The notes under the pieces are model-generated. The model saw nothing but the letters and a program-made list of their open reading frames with translations, was not told the origin of the DNA and made no database searches. A stretch of 64,000 nt of DNA from the NCBI GenBank assembly GCA_963667435.1, contig OY763414.1:186001-250000 (forward strand). Reading direction: 5' to 3'. Position 1 is the first letter of the stretch; each line of letters starts with the position of its first letter. This document shows positions 25,971 through 34,465 of this stretch, one piece after another. This stretch comes from Marispirochaeta sp963667435 (GTDB taxonomy: Bacteria > Spirochaetota > Spirochaetia > JC444 > Marispirochaetaceae). The position numbers were made by a program, and so were the translations under genes.

Positions 25971-26690
25971 TCAGTTGGTAGTTGTCCGCAGAAGAGATAT
26001 AACCTGATATGCTTTCTCTTTTACCGGACGGATATAATTGCTGTTCTGGGCTATCTGAACTACCGCTGAGTAGACTTCGCGGTTATTTAACGAGCCGTTC
26101 TTTTCAATTAGTTTCTCAATTGCCAGGAGTGAAGCATGGGCAAAGTTGTCATTGGGCACCAGTTGATCCTGATTCTGGAGTGCGAATGCTATTGCTTTAC
26201 TTACTTCGCCTTCTTCATCAATTCCAATGACTCCTAGGGCGTATGCAGCTTCTGCGAGAACGACCGGGTCATCATCGACTTTCAAAACGTTAATGAGAGT
26301 AGCTTTTGAATTTTCTCCTCCCAATTCTCCAAGCAGCCGGCATGCTTCGCGGCGAACGGTAGGGTAATAGTTTACCAGCCGGTTATTTTCCTTGATTACT
26401 CTGCTGATGCCCTCTTCTGACAGGTAGTCGAGGACGAAATGTGCGCCTGGATCACCTGTGCTGAAAGTGCCGTCTTTGATTGATTCCTCAATCATGTTCA
26501 GGGATTGAATCTTCATATCTCTGTCATCAATAAAAGCCATTTCCCGCATAATCATGATATCACCGCTTTGAAGGTACAGTTCTTCAATGGTTGCAGGTTT
26601 GTCTCGTTGTTCCCCGGTATTCTGTGCATAGGCAGCAGAGATACTGACAAGCAGTATTAAAAGCAGTGTTACTGTAATTTTCTTCTTCAT
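25971..26690 (-). CDS. Secreted HEAT-repeat protein
   Basis: 239 aa from ATG 26690 (a longer frame to 26738 overlaps the next gene). Signal peptide KKKITVTLLLILLVSISAAY with cleavage near AYA-Q. The mature part contains HEAT/PBS-lyase-like helical repeats, e.g. YYPTVRREACRLLGELGGEN and VVLAEAAYALGVIGIDEEGE. Presumably a periplasmic protein-protein interaction scaffold. It starts 35 bp after the lipoprotein gene and is likely in the same transcript. Confidence 0.8.
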   Translation of the reverse strand: MKKKITVTLLLILLVSISAAYAQNTGEQRDKPATIEELYLQSGDIMIMREMAFIDDRDMKIQSLNMIEESIKDGTFSTGDPGAHFVLDYLSEEGISRVIKENNRLVNYYPTVRREACRLLGELGGENSKATLINVLKVDDDPVVLAEAAYALGVIGIDEEGEVSKAIAFALQNQDQLVPNDNFAHASLLAIEKLIEKNGSLNNREVYSAVVQIAQNSNYIRPVKEKAYQVISLLRTTTN

Positions 26691-26725
26691 GGTATCTCCC
26701 TTGAGCTCACTTAATTGTTTCAAGT

Positions 26726-27271
26726 TTATCCTTGCCATTTGGCAATCTTCCAGCCACCATCTTCGTATGCCAGATAGTAGAGGATGGCCGGTGTATCATT
26801 AACTATACTATAGGCTAAAATATGCGTTTCGTCGATAAATTCGATTTCATCCAATGCAGCTTCCTGTCTGCTGCCAACAACAATGTAGATAAAATAATCT
26901 TTCAGTGTACGCATTCTTAAATCATAGCGGAATTTTTTCTTGAGTTCATCAGAAATCCCTCTAAGTACCGCAGGATCACTATAATATTTCCTGTATTCAT
27001 CGGTAAGATAAGAGTTCCATCCTTCAAAATCTTCAGCTTTAATGATGCTGTTGAGATTGAGGATAAAAGCCTCCACGTCTTCAAAAGTCTGTTGGTAAAT
27101 TTCTTCCGTAACAACAAACTCTTCAGGTTTCACAGGCTGCGCTGCCGGCACAGGGTCAGGTTTAACCGATACCGGATCGGGTGCCGGTTCCGGTGTTCCG
27201 GCGCAGCCTGCAGTAAGCATAACCACGATCAGAGCACCTATTGACAATTGCCATATAGTACTATATTTCAT
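26726..27271 (-). CDS. Lipoprotein of unknown function
   Basis: 181 aa from ATG 27271. Lipoprotein signal with lipobox LTAGC (Cys ~23: IGALIVVMLTAGCAGTPEPA), then a Pro/Val-rich linker, then a domain ending AYEDGGWKIAKWQG that looks like an NTF2/SnoaL-type fold ending (inference from the terminal strand). Anchored in a membrane; spirochaetes often surface-expose such proteins. Confidence 0.75.
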   Translation of the reverse strand: MKYSTIWQLSIGALIVVMLTAGCAGTPEPAPDPVSVKPDPVPAAQPVKPEEFVVTEEIYQQTFEDVEAFILNLNSIIKAEDFEGWNSYLTDEYRKYYSDPAVLRGISDELKKKFRYDLRMRTLKDYFIYIVVGSRQEAALDEIEFIDETHILAYSIVNDTPAILYYLAYEDGGWKIAKWQG

Positions 27272-27373
27272 CGATTTAAGTGTACCTGTTTGTGCAGGGT
27301 TTGTCAAAACGAAAAAAGATGTCGGACCAAAACAATCATTGACATATTGCACTGCCACTGCGTACTATTCGGT

Positions 27374-27856
27374 ATGCGAAGAGCTGTTTTACCCGGTTCA
27401 TTTGATCCACCAACACATGGTCATCTGAATCTTATCAACCGGGCTGCAAAAATTTTTGATGAATTGCACATTGTCATAGCCTTTAACAGAGGGAAAAAAT
27501 ATCTGTTTGACGAGAAGGAAAGGCTGGAACTCATGGAAGAACTTATGAAAGATCTTCCAAACGTGAAGGTCAGTCTCTGGGACAGGCTTATAGTCGATTA
27601 TGCCAGAAAAGAAGATATTTCCGTAATGATCCGCGGCGTGCGCGCGCTGGCAGATTTCAGTTATGAATTTGAGCTGGCCATGACCAATAAAGAACTTAAT
27701 CCTGAGCTTGAGATTATTTTCATGCCAACGGATCCAAAGTATTTTGTACTGAGATCCAGTGCTATTAAAGAGATAGCCATGTTCGGGGGAAACATTGATA
27801 CCATGGTTCCTCCACTGGTTGCAAAAGCCTTAATGGAGCGCCTGACAGGTGCTTGA
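27374..27856 (+). CDS. coaD: Phosphopantetheine adenylyltransferase
   Basis: 160 aa. Fourth step of CoA synthesis (4'-phosphopantetheine + ATP). Nucleotidyltransferase motif RRAVLPGSFDPPTHGHLNLI with the TxGH-type THGH; MIRGVRALADFSYEFELAMT and the ISSS-equivalent FVLRSSAIKEIAMFGG are present. Start ATG 27374 chosen from homology; the open frame extends 42 codons upstream without homology. Confidence 0.95.
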   Translation: MRRAVLPGSFDPPTHGHLNLINRAAKIFDELHIVIAFNRGKKYLFDEKERLELMEELMKDLPNVKVSLWDRLIVDYARKEDISVMIRGVRALADFSYEFELAMTNKELNPELEIIFMPTDPKYFVLRSSAIKEIAMFGGNIDTMVPPLVAKALMERLTGA

Positions 27857-27881
27857 CATTGCTATATATATGGGTTACGTT
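27853..27881 (+). promoter_or_regulatory. Promoter for rpmF-acpP-rnc
   Basis: TTGACA (27853-27858) overlaps the coaD stop; 17 bp further is TACGTT (27876-27881). The -10 match is moderate. rpmF starts ~34 nt downstream. Confidence 0.5.
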
Positions 27882-27914
27882 CGTTGCACTAAAGAGATTG
27901 CGAGGTTGTAAAGC

Positions 27915-28103
27915 ATGGCAGTACCTAAATATAAGACTTCCAAAGCGCGGAGCAGACGCCGTCGTTCTATCAACAATCGTCTGGTTGCACCGCAGCTCGT
28001 GGAATGCGGAACTTGCGGAAACAAAGTACTTCCTCACCGCGTTTGTCCTAAATGCGGTTTCTACCGGGGCAAACAGGTCCTGGATTTAGAAGAAATGGCT
28101 TAA
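27915..28103 (+). CDS. rpmF: Ribosomal protein L32
   Basis: 62 aa. MAVPKYKTSKARSRRRRS and the zinc-binding CGTCGNKVLPHRVCPKC (C-x2-C...C-x2-C) make this a Zn-containing L32. Part of the 50S subunit. First of the rpmF-acpP-rnc cluster. Confidence 0.97.
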   Translation: MAVPKYKTSKARSRRRRSINNRLVAPQLVECGTCGNKVLPHRVCPKCGFYRGKQVLDLEEMA

Positions 28104-28119
28104 GTTGAAGGAGTAGGAA

Positions 28120-28356
28120 ATGGAAGATCTTTTTGAGAAACTTAAAAAGTTGATCGCAGAGAAACTGGAGATCGAAGAAGGCCAGATCAAGCTGGAATCA
28201 TCTTTCCGTCAGGATCTCGGCGCAGACAGTCTCGACACTTACGAGCTTGTTTACGCTATCGAAGAAGAACTGGGAATCAGCATTCCCGACGAGAAAGCAA
28301 ACGAGTTCGAAACTGTCTCTGATGCGCTCGATTACATTAAATCTCAGGTAAAATAA
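28120..28356 (+). CDS. acpP: Acyl carrier protein
   Basis: 78 aa, acidic. The phosphopantetheine serine is in DLGADSLDTYELVYAIEEEL (DSL, ~38). Carries acyl chains in fatty-acid synthesis. Sits 16 bp after rpmF and 11 bp before rnc. Confidence 0.97.
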   Translation: MEDLFEKLKKLIAEKLEIEEGQIKLESSFRQDLGADSLDTYELVYAIEEELGISIPDEKANEFETVSDALDYIKSQVK

Positions 28357-28367
28357 CGCAGCTCACT

Positions 28368-29153
28368 GTGGGGCCTTTACCAAAACTTCAGGCATTAAAA
28401 TCCCCCAGGGTCGTTGCGGACCGCAAAAAAGAGCTTTCGCTCTTCGAGAAACACGCACAAATAAGGTTCAAGAGATCTGATCTCTTGAACCTTGCTTTTA
28501 CTCACAGATCGTATGCCAATGAAACTCAGGAAGATGTTGATAACAACGAAAAACTGGAATTTCTTGGTGACAGTGTTCTCGGTATTGTAATAAGTGAGTA
28601 TCTGTTTAAAACACTTCCGGACAAAGCGGAAGGTGATCTCGCCAGAATCAAATCCTTCGTTGTCAGTGAAAACAGTCTTGCCCAGATTGCCCGGAAATTA
28701 CGGGTAGATAACTATATTCTTATAGGTAAGGGTGAGGAATATTCCGGCGGAAGAACCAAAAAAGCAATTCTTGCTGATTGTATGGAAGCAATAATAGGGG
28801 CATATTATCTGGATTCAGGTATTAAAAGTGCCCGGAATTTTATACTTTGTTTCTTCGCGGAAGAGGTTAACAAGGTTCTGGAAAACAGGCATAAAAAAGA
28901 TTATAAAACCCTGCTTCAGGAATTTGCCCAGAAAAAATTCCATAATTATCCCCGTTATCGACTGGTAAAAAAATCCGGTCCCGATCATGACAGGACTTTC
29001 TGGATTGAGGTGGATCTGAATAACAGAAGTTTTGGCCCCGGAAAGGGGAAGAATAAGAAAGAGGCCGAACAGGCTGCAGCGGCTATGGCCTATCTCAGTC
29101 TGAATAAGCCGTCTTCAGGAGAAGCTCCTGAAAAAGATGGGTCTCAGTCCTGA
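28368..29153 (+). CDS. rnc: Ribonuclease III
   Basis: 261 aa from GTG. Endonuclease domain signature NEKLEFLGDSVLGIVISEYL (~65-80) with the catalytic acidic residues, ADCMEAIIGAYYLDSG, then a C-terminal double-strand RNA-binding domain (DYKTLLQEFAQ ... KNKKEAEQAAAAMAYLSL). Processes rRNA and mRNA duplexes. It overlaps the convergent CCA-adding enzyme gene by 10 bp at its 3' end. Confidence 0.96.
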   Translation: MGPLPKLQALKSPRVVADRKKELSLFEKHAQIRFKRSDLLNLAFTHRSYANETQEDVDNNEKLEFLGDSVLGIVISEYLFKTLPDKAEGDLARIKSFVVSENSLAQIARKLRVDNYILIGKGEEYSGGRTKKAILADCMEAIIGAYYLDSGIKSARNFILCFFAEEVNKVLENRHKKDYKTLLQEFAQKKFHNYPRYRLVKKSGPDHDRTFWIEVDLNNRSFGPGKGKNKKEAEQAAAAMAYLSLNKPSSGEAPEKDGSQS

Positions 29154-30484
29154 CGGCTGCTTATTCGACGGTAAATATTCAAGGCTATTTCTGTTAGCTC
29201 TTCCCTTGTGTTCAGTAAAGGATCATCAAGTACTGTATCGAGCAGCTCCCCGAATATAACGCCCATAACAGGACTCCTTGGAATACCGGACTCTGCAAGT
29301 TGATTCCCGTTTACCTTGAGATCCTTCAGAGTCAACGCATGATTCTGGTCAATCTGCTGGCGAATCCGTTTCCTGAAACTGTTGTAAGCAGCAGCTGAGA
29401 CTTTTTCGCGGTTCATACCGTAACTGTCCGCAAACCTGAGCTCGAAAAGATTGTCCAGATTATTTTCGCCTGTTCGTGCAATAAACCTGCGGACTGCTGC
29501 GTCGGTCCAGTCCTCAGTGTAGTGGAACATATGCTGCCTGATGAGGTGGGTAACTTCTTTTATTACCGATCGCGGGAACCTCAGATGCTGAAGCATTTCC
29601 TCTGCTATATCGGCACCTTTGTTTTCATGGTGATGAAAACTAATGTTACCTTCTGTGTCAATTTTTCGGCAGGGTACCTTGCCAACATCATGCAGCAGCG
29701 CGGCTATTCGCACTATCAGGTTGTCGGCAGAAGCACCTTCGCAGGCATATATACTGTGCAGGAACACATCAAAACTGTGGGAGCCTTTCTGCCCAACGCC
29801 AACGCACGCTTCCAGTTCCGGGAGAACATATTTGAGAATGTTCATTTTCTGCAGAAGAATAAAGGCATCAGCACAATACCGGCCCTGAATTATCTTTGTC
29901 AGTTCGTCACGTATTCGTTCAATAGAAATACTGGTAATGTTTTGTACCGCTTCTGAAGCCGCCAGATAGGTTGAGGTTTCAATAGTGAAACCGAGTTGAG
30001 CGACAAAACGCACTGCCCTGAGAATCCGCAGGGCATCCTCCCTGAATCTTTCTGCGGGATTACCTATGGCCTGTATTATACCATTGCGTATTGCATCAAC
30101 GCCGTGATAACGGTCTATCATTTTTGATGAACTGATATCCCAGGCAAGTGCATTCATTGAAAAGTCTCGTCGTGAGAGATCTTCTTCAATATTGTCGGCA
30201 AATCGAACACTATCGGGATGCCGGCTGTCAGAGTATGTCGATTCGGTACGGAAGGTCGTAATCTCGTACTGTTCTTTGCCCATCAGGATGGAAACTGTCC
30301 CGTGTTCGATTCCAGTGGGAACTGTACGACGAAAGAGTGACATGACATCTGACGGCCTGGCATCGGTGGTCAGGTCATAATCCTTCGGGGTAAAACCGGC
30401 TACGCTGTTGCGAACGGCACCTCCGACTATGTAGCACTTGAAACCTGCTTTCTTAAGAATGGTGTTGATGGTTTGAATATTCAT
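29144..30484 (-). CDS. CCA-adding enzyme / tRNA nucleotidyltransferase with HD domain
   Basis: 446 aa. Class II nucleotidyltransferase head: CYIVGGAVRNSVAGFTPKDY with DYDLTTDARP (metal DxD), RRDFSMNALAWD, EDALRILRAVRFVAQLGF. An HD domain follows: LLHDVGKVPCR, FHHHENKGADIAEEM. Adds or repairs the 3' CCA of tRNAs; neither tRNA in this window encodes CCA, so it would be needed. Poly(A) polymerase is an alternative within the same superfamily. Start ATG 30484 chosen over an upstream in-frame ATG. Confidence 0.88.
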   Translation of the reverse strand: MNIQTINTILKKAGFKCYIVGGAVRNSVAGFTPKDYDLTTDARPSDVMSLFRRTVPTGIEHGTVSILMGKEQYEITTFRTESTYSDSRHPDSVRFADNIEEDLSRRDFSMNALAWDISSSKMIDRYHGVDAIRNGIIQAIGNPAERFREDALRILRAVRFVAQLGFTIETSTYLAASEAVQNITSISIERIRDELTKIIQGRYCADAFILLQKMNILKYVLPELEACVGVGQKGSHSFDVFLHSIYACEGASADNLIVRIAALLHDVGKVPCRKIDTEGNISFHHHENKGADIAEEMLQHLRFPRSVIKEVTHLIRQHMFHYTEDWTDAAVRRFIARTGENNLDNLFELRFADSYGMNREKVSAAAYNSFRKRIRQQIDQNHALTLKDLKVNGNQLAESGIPRSPVMGVIFGELLDTVLDDPLLNTREELTEIALNIYRRISSRQD

Positions 30485-30537
30485 GGGGACCTGCATAATC
30501 AACACAGATTGAACCAGTAGAGGCTGTCTGTGTCAAT

Positions 30538-30568
30538 ATAAAAAAAGCCGCATCCCTAAGGACGCGGC
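30538..30568 (-). terminator. Rho-independent terminator of flaB
   Basis: GCCGCATCC (30547-30555) and GGACGCGGC (30560-30568) form a 9-bp stem with one A-C mismatch, followed on the minus strand by a run of T. It ends the flagellin transcript. Confidence 0.85.
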
Positions 30569-30591
30569 CTGGTGTGAATAAAAGAAACGGC

Positions 30592-31464
30592 TTACTGGAA
30601 CAACTGAAGAACGCTCTGGGTCTTCTGGTTGGCCTGGGCCAGCATTGCTGTACCGCTCTGTACCAGAATCTGGTTTCTGGTAAAGTCCACCATCTCTTCT
30701 GCCATATCGGCATCCCGGATGCGGGATTCAGACGCCTGGAGGTTTTCTGCACCCACAGAGAGCCCCTGGGTTGCATACTCGAGACGGTTCTGGTAGGCGC
30801 CAAGATCCGCGCGCTGTTTGGAAACCTTTTTCAGGGCTTCGTCGATAACACCGATTGCGATGTTGGCTTTGTCGGGGCTTTCCATGGAAATGAAAGTCGC
30901 AGTCTCGGGAACGCCGCTTGAGCCCTGAATTCCGAGTCCCTGAGCAGTCATTGTGCCGATGTAAACACGTTCGCGCTGGTCCATGTTTGCGCCGATGTGA
31001 AACCACATGGAAGCAGTTACTGCATTTTCGCCCATTTCTGAGGCAAAACGTCCGGTGAGCATGTTCATTCCGTTGAACTGAGCGTGACTGGAGATACGGT
31101 TGATTTCGTCAACAAGCTGAGAAATCTCTACCTGAATCTGCATGCGGTCTTCAGTAGAGTAGATTCCGTTTGAAGACTGTACTGCCAGTTCGCGCATCCT
31201 CTGCAGAATATCCTGGGTTTCCTGGAGATATCCTTCAGTTGTCTGAATGAAGGATATACCATCCTGGGCATTCTGTTCCGCCCGCTGGAGACCGCGAATC
31301 TGAGAGCGCATCTTTTCACTTACTGCCAGACCGGAAGCGTCATCGCCGGCGCGGTTTATGCGCATACCGGAGCTGAGGGATTCCATGTTGCTGTCTACAC
31401 GACGATTCGAAAATTTGAGGGTACGCTGAGCGAACATAGCGCTCAAATTGTGGTTGATGATCAT
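30592..31464 (-). CDS. flaB: Flagellin, FlaB type (periplasmic flagellar core)
   Basis: 290 aa. Begins MIINHNLSAMFAQRTLKFSN and ends MLAQANQKTQSVLQLFQ, the spirochaete FlaB form. N-terminal D0/D1 helices (SSGMRINRAGDDASGLAVSE, RGLQRAEQNAQDGISFIQTT) and C-terminal counterpart (VGAENLQASESRIRDADMAE) enclose a short middle, as usual for periplasmic flagella. Assembled into the core filament between the membranes. It has its own sigma-28-like promoter, a structured leader, and a terminator, so it is monocistronic. Confidence 0.97.
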   Translation of the reverse strand: MIINHNLSAMFAQRTLKFSNRRVDSNMESLSSGMRINRAGDDASGLAVSEKMRSQIRGLQRAEQNAQDGISFIQTTEGYLQETQDILQRMRELAVQSSNGIYSTEDRMQIQVEISQLVDEINRISSHAQFNGMNMLTGRFASEMGENAVTASMWFHIGANMDQRERVYIGTMTAQGLGIQGSSGVPETATFISMESPDKANIAIGVIDEALKKVSKQRADLGAYQNRLEYATQGLSVGAENLQASESRIRDADMAEEMVDFTRNQILVQSGTAMLAQANQKTQSVLQLFQ

Positions 31465-31505
31465 AACATCCTCCGTGATGTTGTAATTAGGGACATCCTT
31501 GTCCC
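31465..31505 (-). promoter_or_regulatory. flaB leader with two GGA-loop hairpins (probable CsrA sites)
   Basis: On the minus strand, hairpin 1 (31490-31505) has stem GGGACA/TGTCCC around loop AGGA; the stretch GGACAAGGATGT matches the published CsrA SELEX consensus RUACARGGAUGU at all but one base. Hairpin 2 (31465-31482) has stem AACATC/GATGTT around loop ACGGAG, which contains the Shine-Dalgarno GGAG, 8 nt before the ATG. Two GGA-in-loop sites with one over the SD is the arrangement by which CsrA blocks flagellin translation in Bacillus. No CsrA or FliW gene lies in the window. Confidence 0.7.
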
Positions 31506-31516
31506 TTCATCTATAA

Positions 31517-31543
31517 TTTTCGACCTCTTTCAAAAGGTCTTAA
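31517..31543 (-). promoter_or_regulatory. Sigma-28 (FliA)-like promoter of flaB
   Basis: On the minus strand TTAA (31540-31543), 15-bp spacer, GTCGAAAA (31517-31524), compared with TAAA-N15-GCCGATAA. Match is 3/4 and 6/8 with exact spacing. The transcript would carry a leader of about 45 nt containing both GGA-loop hairpins. Confidence 0.55.
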
Positions 31544-31608
31544 GTATTTTTTCACCTATAGTTTGCAAATAGTTTAAGCCTTTGGTATTCTATTCGAAAG
31601 AAGAAGCA

Positions 31609-32241
31609 ATGGAAGGATGTCTGCTTATCGGGGGAAAAGCCCCAAGGAAAAAAGATATGGAGGGGCTGTTTCGTCCCTGGGACCTTGTTGTGGCCGCCGA
31701 TTCCGGGCTTGCACATGCAGCCGCTCTCGGACTGAATCCCCATGAAATAATTGGTGACTTTGATTCTGTAAGTGCGGATCTGCTTGACCGGTATCCGGAT
31801 CTGAAGCAGCATCGTCACCGCCGTGATAAGGACGAGACAGATACGGAATTAGGTATAGAGTTACTGCGGGATAACGGTGCTCAAACTATCCATGTTATTG
31901 GAGGAGGCGGGGGAAGGCTTGATCATCTTTATGCCATAATTTCCCTGTTTCACCGGGAAAATCCGCCTGATCACTGGTATACGCACAGGGAACACATTGC
32001 TCATATTTCCGGTGATATGAAATTTTCCATGAAACCGGGGAAGCGGGTCTCATTTTTTCCTCTTGGGAAGGGACCTGTCACCATGAGTTCATCCGGCTTG
32101 AAATGGTCCCTGGACCCGCTTCAATGGCAACCCGGTGATTTTGGCATAAGCAATATTGTAACAGATGAAAATGTAGAAATAAAAATGCATAGCGGACGGC
32201 TTATTATGATCTATGATCTTGGGCCGGAGGACAGGCAGTGA
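31609..32241 (+). CDS. Thiamine pyrophosphokinase
   Basis: 210 aa from ATG 31609 (AAAGAAGAAG upstream). Converts thiamine to thiamine pyrophosphate with ATP. Catalytic-domain motifs: VVAADSGLAHAAALGLNPHE, IIGDFDSVS (metal DFDS), KDETDTELGIELL and IGGGGGRLDHLYA. The C-terminal domain includes VTMSSSGLKWSLDPL and SNIVTDENVEIKMHSG (thiamine-binding strands). Divergent from flaB; its stop overlaps the next gene's GTG start. Confidence 0.92.
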   Translation: MEGCLLIGGKAPRKKDMEGLFRPWDLVVAADSGLAHAAALGLNPHEIIGDFDSVSADLLDRYPDLKQHRHRRDKDETDTELGIELLRDNGAQTIHVIGGGGGRLDHLYAIISLFHRENPPDHWYTHREHIAHISGDMKFSMKPGKRVSFFPLGKGPVTMSSSGLKWSLDPLQWQPGDFGISNIVTDENVEIKMHSGRLIMIYDLGPEDRQ

Positions 32242-33986
32242 GCGAAGTACTAAGAGAGTTGAGTCAGTCTCTGGGTGAAGATGAACGAAGAGCACTGTTG
32301 AAAAAAATCAGCGACAGTCTAAGTTTTAATGCGGACAGCGTTGATAATATCTATCATAAAGATCCCAACCGCGAAGAACGTCGTCGCATGATTGAGGCGG
32401 AAATCTCACGCCTTAACTGGATTCAGCGCTTCATGCTCTGGCTGCGGCGCACTTTTTCCGGAAAATCCCTGGCCAGTGCTTTTAATGACGGACGGCTCTC
32501 TTCCGTGCGTAGAATTATCAGGCATAAAATCCCCGGATACGTCGGGTTTGAAACTCAGGTACTTTATGAGAAGTTCGGGAAAAGAATTTTTTCGGTATTC
32601 AAGGATATTCTTCCCTTAAGAGACGGATTCAAGAAGCTCTGGTCTCAGGCTGAATATTTTCAGGAAATACTTGCTTTGTTAATAGAGGAAAACCTGGAAA
32701 AAGTAGTTCATTCCATTGAGGATCTGCTCAGTCTTGAAGAGATGGTTGAAATCTATGCGGCCAACGGGACCAAGGCTCTGTTGCGTACACAGATACACGA
32801 ACGTCTGGAAGAATATACCCGTTCAATAGATCCAGAGGTGTCCAGCACCCTTGAAGCATCTATTCTTCCTGTCTATTACCTGAAGGAAATTGTGATGTTT
32901 CCCTTCAACAGTCTCTTCCAGTTTTTTCATTATGTAGAGCCCCGTGATATAGAAGAGAGTGAACCTTTTTTCAAAAATGCTTCCGCCAATCTTGTCCTTG
33001 ATATTCTGGAGAGGCTTTATTATTCGGTATATATTGTTTCCAAGATTTCTGATGACACGGATCTGGATGATGCCCTCTTGGGAAGACTATTTGCTTCGGA
33101 AGATGAAGAGGATGCGGTTGATCTTGTGCCTGCTATCAGGACTGCCATAAAAACTGCACAAAAATTCAACCGGGATGTTCCTCTGGCTGATGTTATACGC
33201 TATTTTCGCAAGGATCCCTATTATCAGCTGATATTTTATATGCCCACCCTGAATCTTCAGGAGTTTTATCTCTCTATTCTAAAAATACGCCTGCTGGGTG
33301 ATCTGGACCGTATTTTTGAAAAGGTGAGAGACACCTATATAGACCGGGAGGTTTCAAAATTTTTTCATAACAAACGTTTTGTGAACTTCCGTAATTACAG
33401 AATGTACACAAGTATCGATTATAAAGCTGCTGAACTTCCGTTTTTTATACATACAAGATCGGTGAATCTGGCCTACAACTATCTACTGAACTACTACCGG
33501 GAACATATGCAGGATGTTGTAAGAATCCTTGAGAGGTCTGTTGTTGATCAGAACCGGATTACCCGTGACCGGCTGCTTTCGTACGCTTCGAATCTGGAAG
33601 ACCTTGAGGATAAAATTCTGCAGTTTGATAATTCACTGTCCAATGACGCCGAAGATGGAAAGCAGTTCCACCGCCTGAGGTTTTCCCTTGCAGGCGATCC
33701 AACTCATCAGAAGATGTTCAGAACTCTGGTAATTCAGAAGGACCGGGAGGTGAAGTCCCTGATCGAACGGACTCATGAGTCGTTAAGCGGGCTGGCTAAA
33801 GTTTTTCAGGAAATTCTCTCTAGTAAATCAGACAATGTGAAGATACAGCTGAGAAGTCATTTTTACTTGAACAACAAACCGACTTCACTTGAGAATCTGC
33901 TGACTGTCTGGAGTGATCATATCGATCAGTTTCTTAATCTGTTTAATCAGGTGCTGCGCATAGAAAAGGGCCGGCGTTCAAAATAA
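32238..33986 (+). CDS. Large conserved spirochaete protein (DUF5312-like)
   Basis: 582 aa from GTG, overlapping the kinase stop by 4 bp. Mostly alpha-helical and charged, no signal peptide or membrane helix. Recognisable pieces: IQRFMLWLRRTFSGKSLASA, YKAAELPFFIHTRSVNLAYN, LNNKPTSLENLLTVWSDHID. I know this type only from spirochaetes; the function is unknown. Its 3' end overlaps the convergent HIT gene by 40 bp. Confidence 0.7.
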   Translation: MSEVLRELSQSLGEDERRALLKKISDSLSFNADSVDNIYHKDPNREERRRMIEAEISRLNWIQRFMLWLRRTFSGKSLASAFNDGRLSSVRRIIRHKIPGYVGFETQVLYEKFGKRIFSVFKDILPLRDGFKKLWSQAEYFQEILALLIEENLEKVVHSIEDLLSLEEMVEIYAANGTKALLRTQIHERLEEYTRSIDPEVSSTLEASILPVYYLKEIVMFPFNSLFQFFHYVEPRDIEESEPFFKNASANLVLDILERLYYSVYIVSKISDDTDLDDALLGRLFASEDEEDAVDLVPAIRTAIKTAQKFNRDVPLADVIRYFRKDPYYQLIFYMPTLNLQEFYLSILKIRLLGDLDRIFEKVRDTYIDREVSKFFHNKRFVNFRNYRMYTSIDYKAAELPFFIHTRSVNLAYNYLLNYYREHMQDVVRILERSVVDQNRITRDRLLSYASNLEDLEDKILQFDNSLSNDAEDGKQFHRLRFSLAGDPTHQKMFRTLVIQKDREVKSLIERTHESLSGLAKVFQEILSSKSDNVKIQLRSHFYLNNKPTSLENLLTVWSDHIDQFLNLFNQVLRIEKGRRSK

Positions 33987-34447
33987 TCAATCAGTTTCTG
34001 TCTGGTTTCCCTGGGGTCTTCCACCAGAACCCGTTTCCCTCCCATCAGCTCCGGTATACCTATTTCATTAGGGTAGCGGGGAATTATATGCAGATGAATA
34101 TGCGGTATGGACGCTCCTGCAACTCGCCCCATATTGAACCCTATGTTATACGCGTGGGGAGAATAGAGTGTATCCAGAGCGTCAAGGAGACTGTTTCTGA
34201 TACTCTGAAGCTCCAGGTCCTCTTCCGGGGTTAGGTCCCTGATATCTTCTGTATGGCGCAGAGGATACACAAGCAGATGGCCCGGGTTGAAGGGATAGAG
34301 ATTAACAGAAACTGCAAAAAGTTCGGTTGAAAGTACACAGAGGTTTGGGATTTCCGGGTCGTTTTCACAGAGACGGCAAAGTATACAGCCCTGTGAATGA
34401 CTGCCCCGTACATAATCACCTTTTGGAAAATTAAAAAAGAATTCCAT
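33947..34447 (-). CDS. HIT-family nucleotide hydrolase/transferase
   Basis: 166 aa. Histidine triad HIHLHIIPR (H-x-H-x-H) near residue 130, preceded by NPGHLLVYPLRHTEDIRDLT and NIGFNMGRVAGASIPH; an N-terminal C-x2-C (CILCRLC) could bind zinc, as in Ap4A-phosphorylase-like HIT proteins. Hydrolyses dinucleoside polyphosphates or AMP conjugates. First-to-last order puts it at the end of the HAD / SPFH-like / HIT minus-strand group. Confidence 0.9.
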   Translation of the reverse strand: MEFFFNFPKGDYVRGSHSQGCILCRLCENDPEIPNLCVLSTELFAVSVNLYPFNPGHLLVYPLRHTEDIRDLTPEEDLELQSIRNSLLDALDTLYSPHAYNIGFNMGRVAGASIPHIHLHIIPRYPNEIGIPELMGGKRVLVEDPRETRQKLIDYFERRPFSMRST

Positions 34448-34465
34448 ACCTCTCCGGGAACCTCA

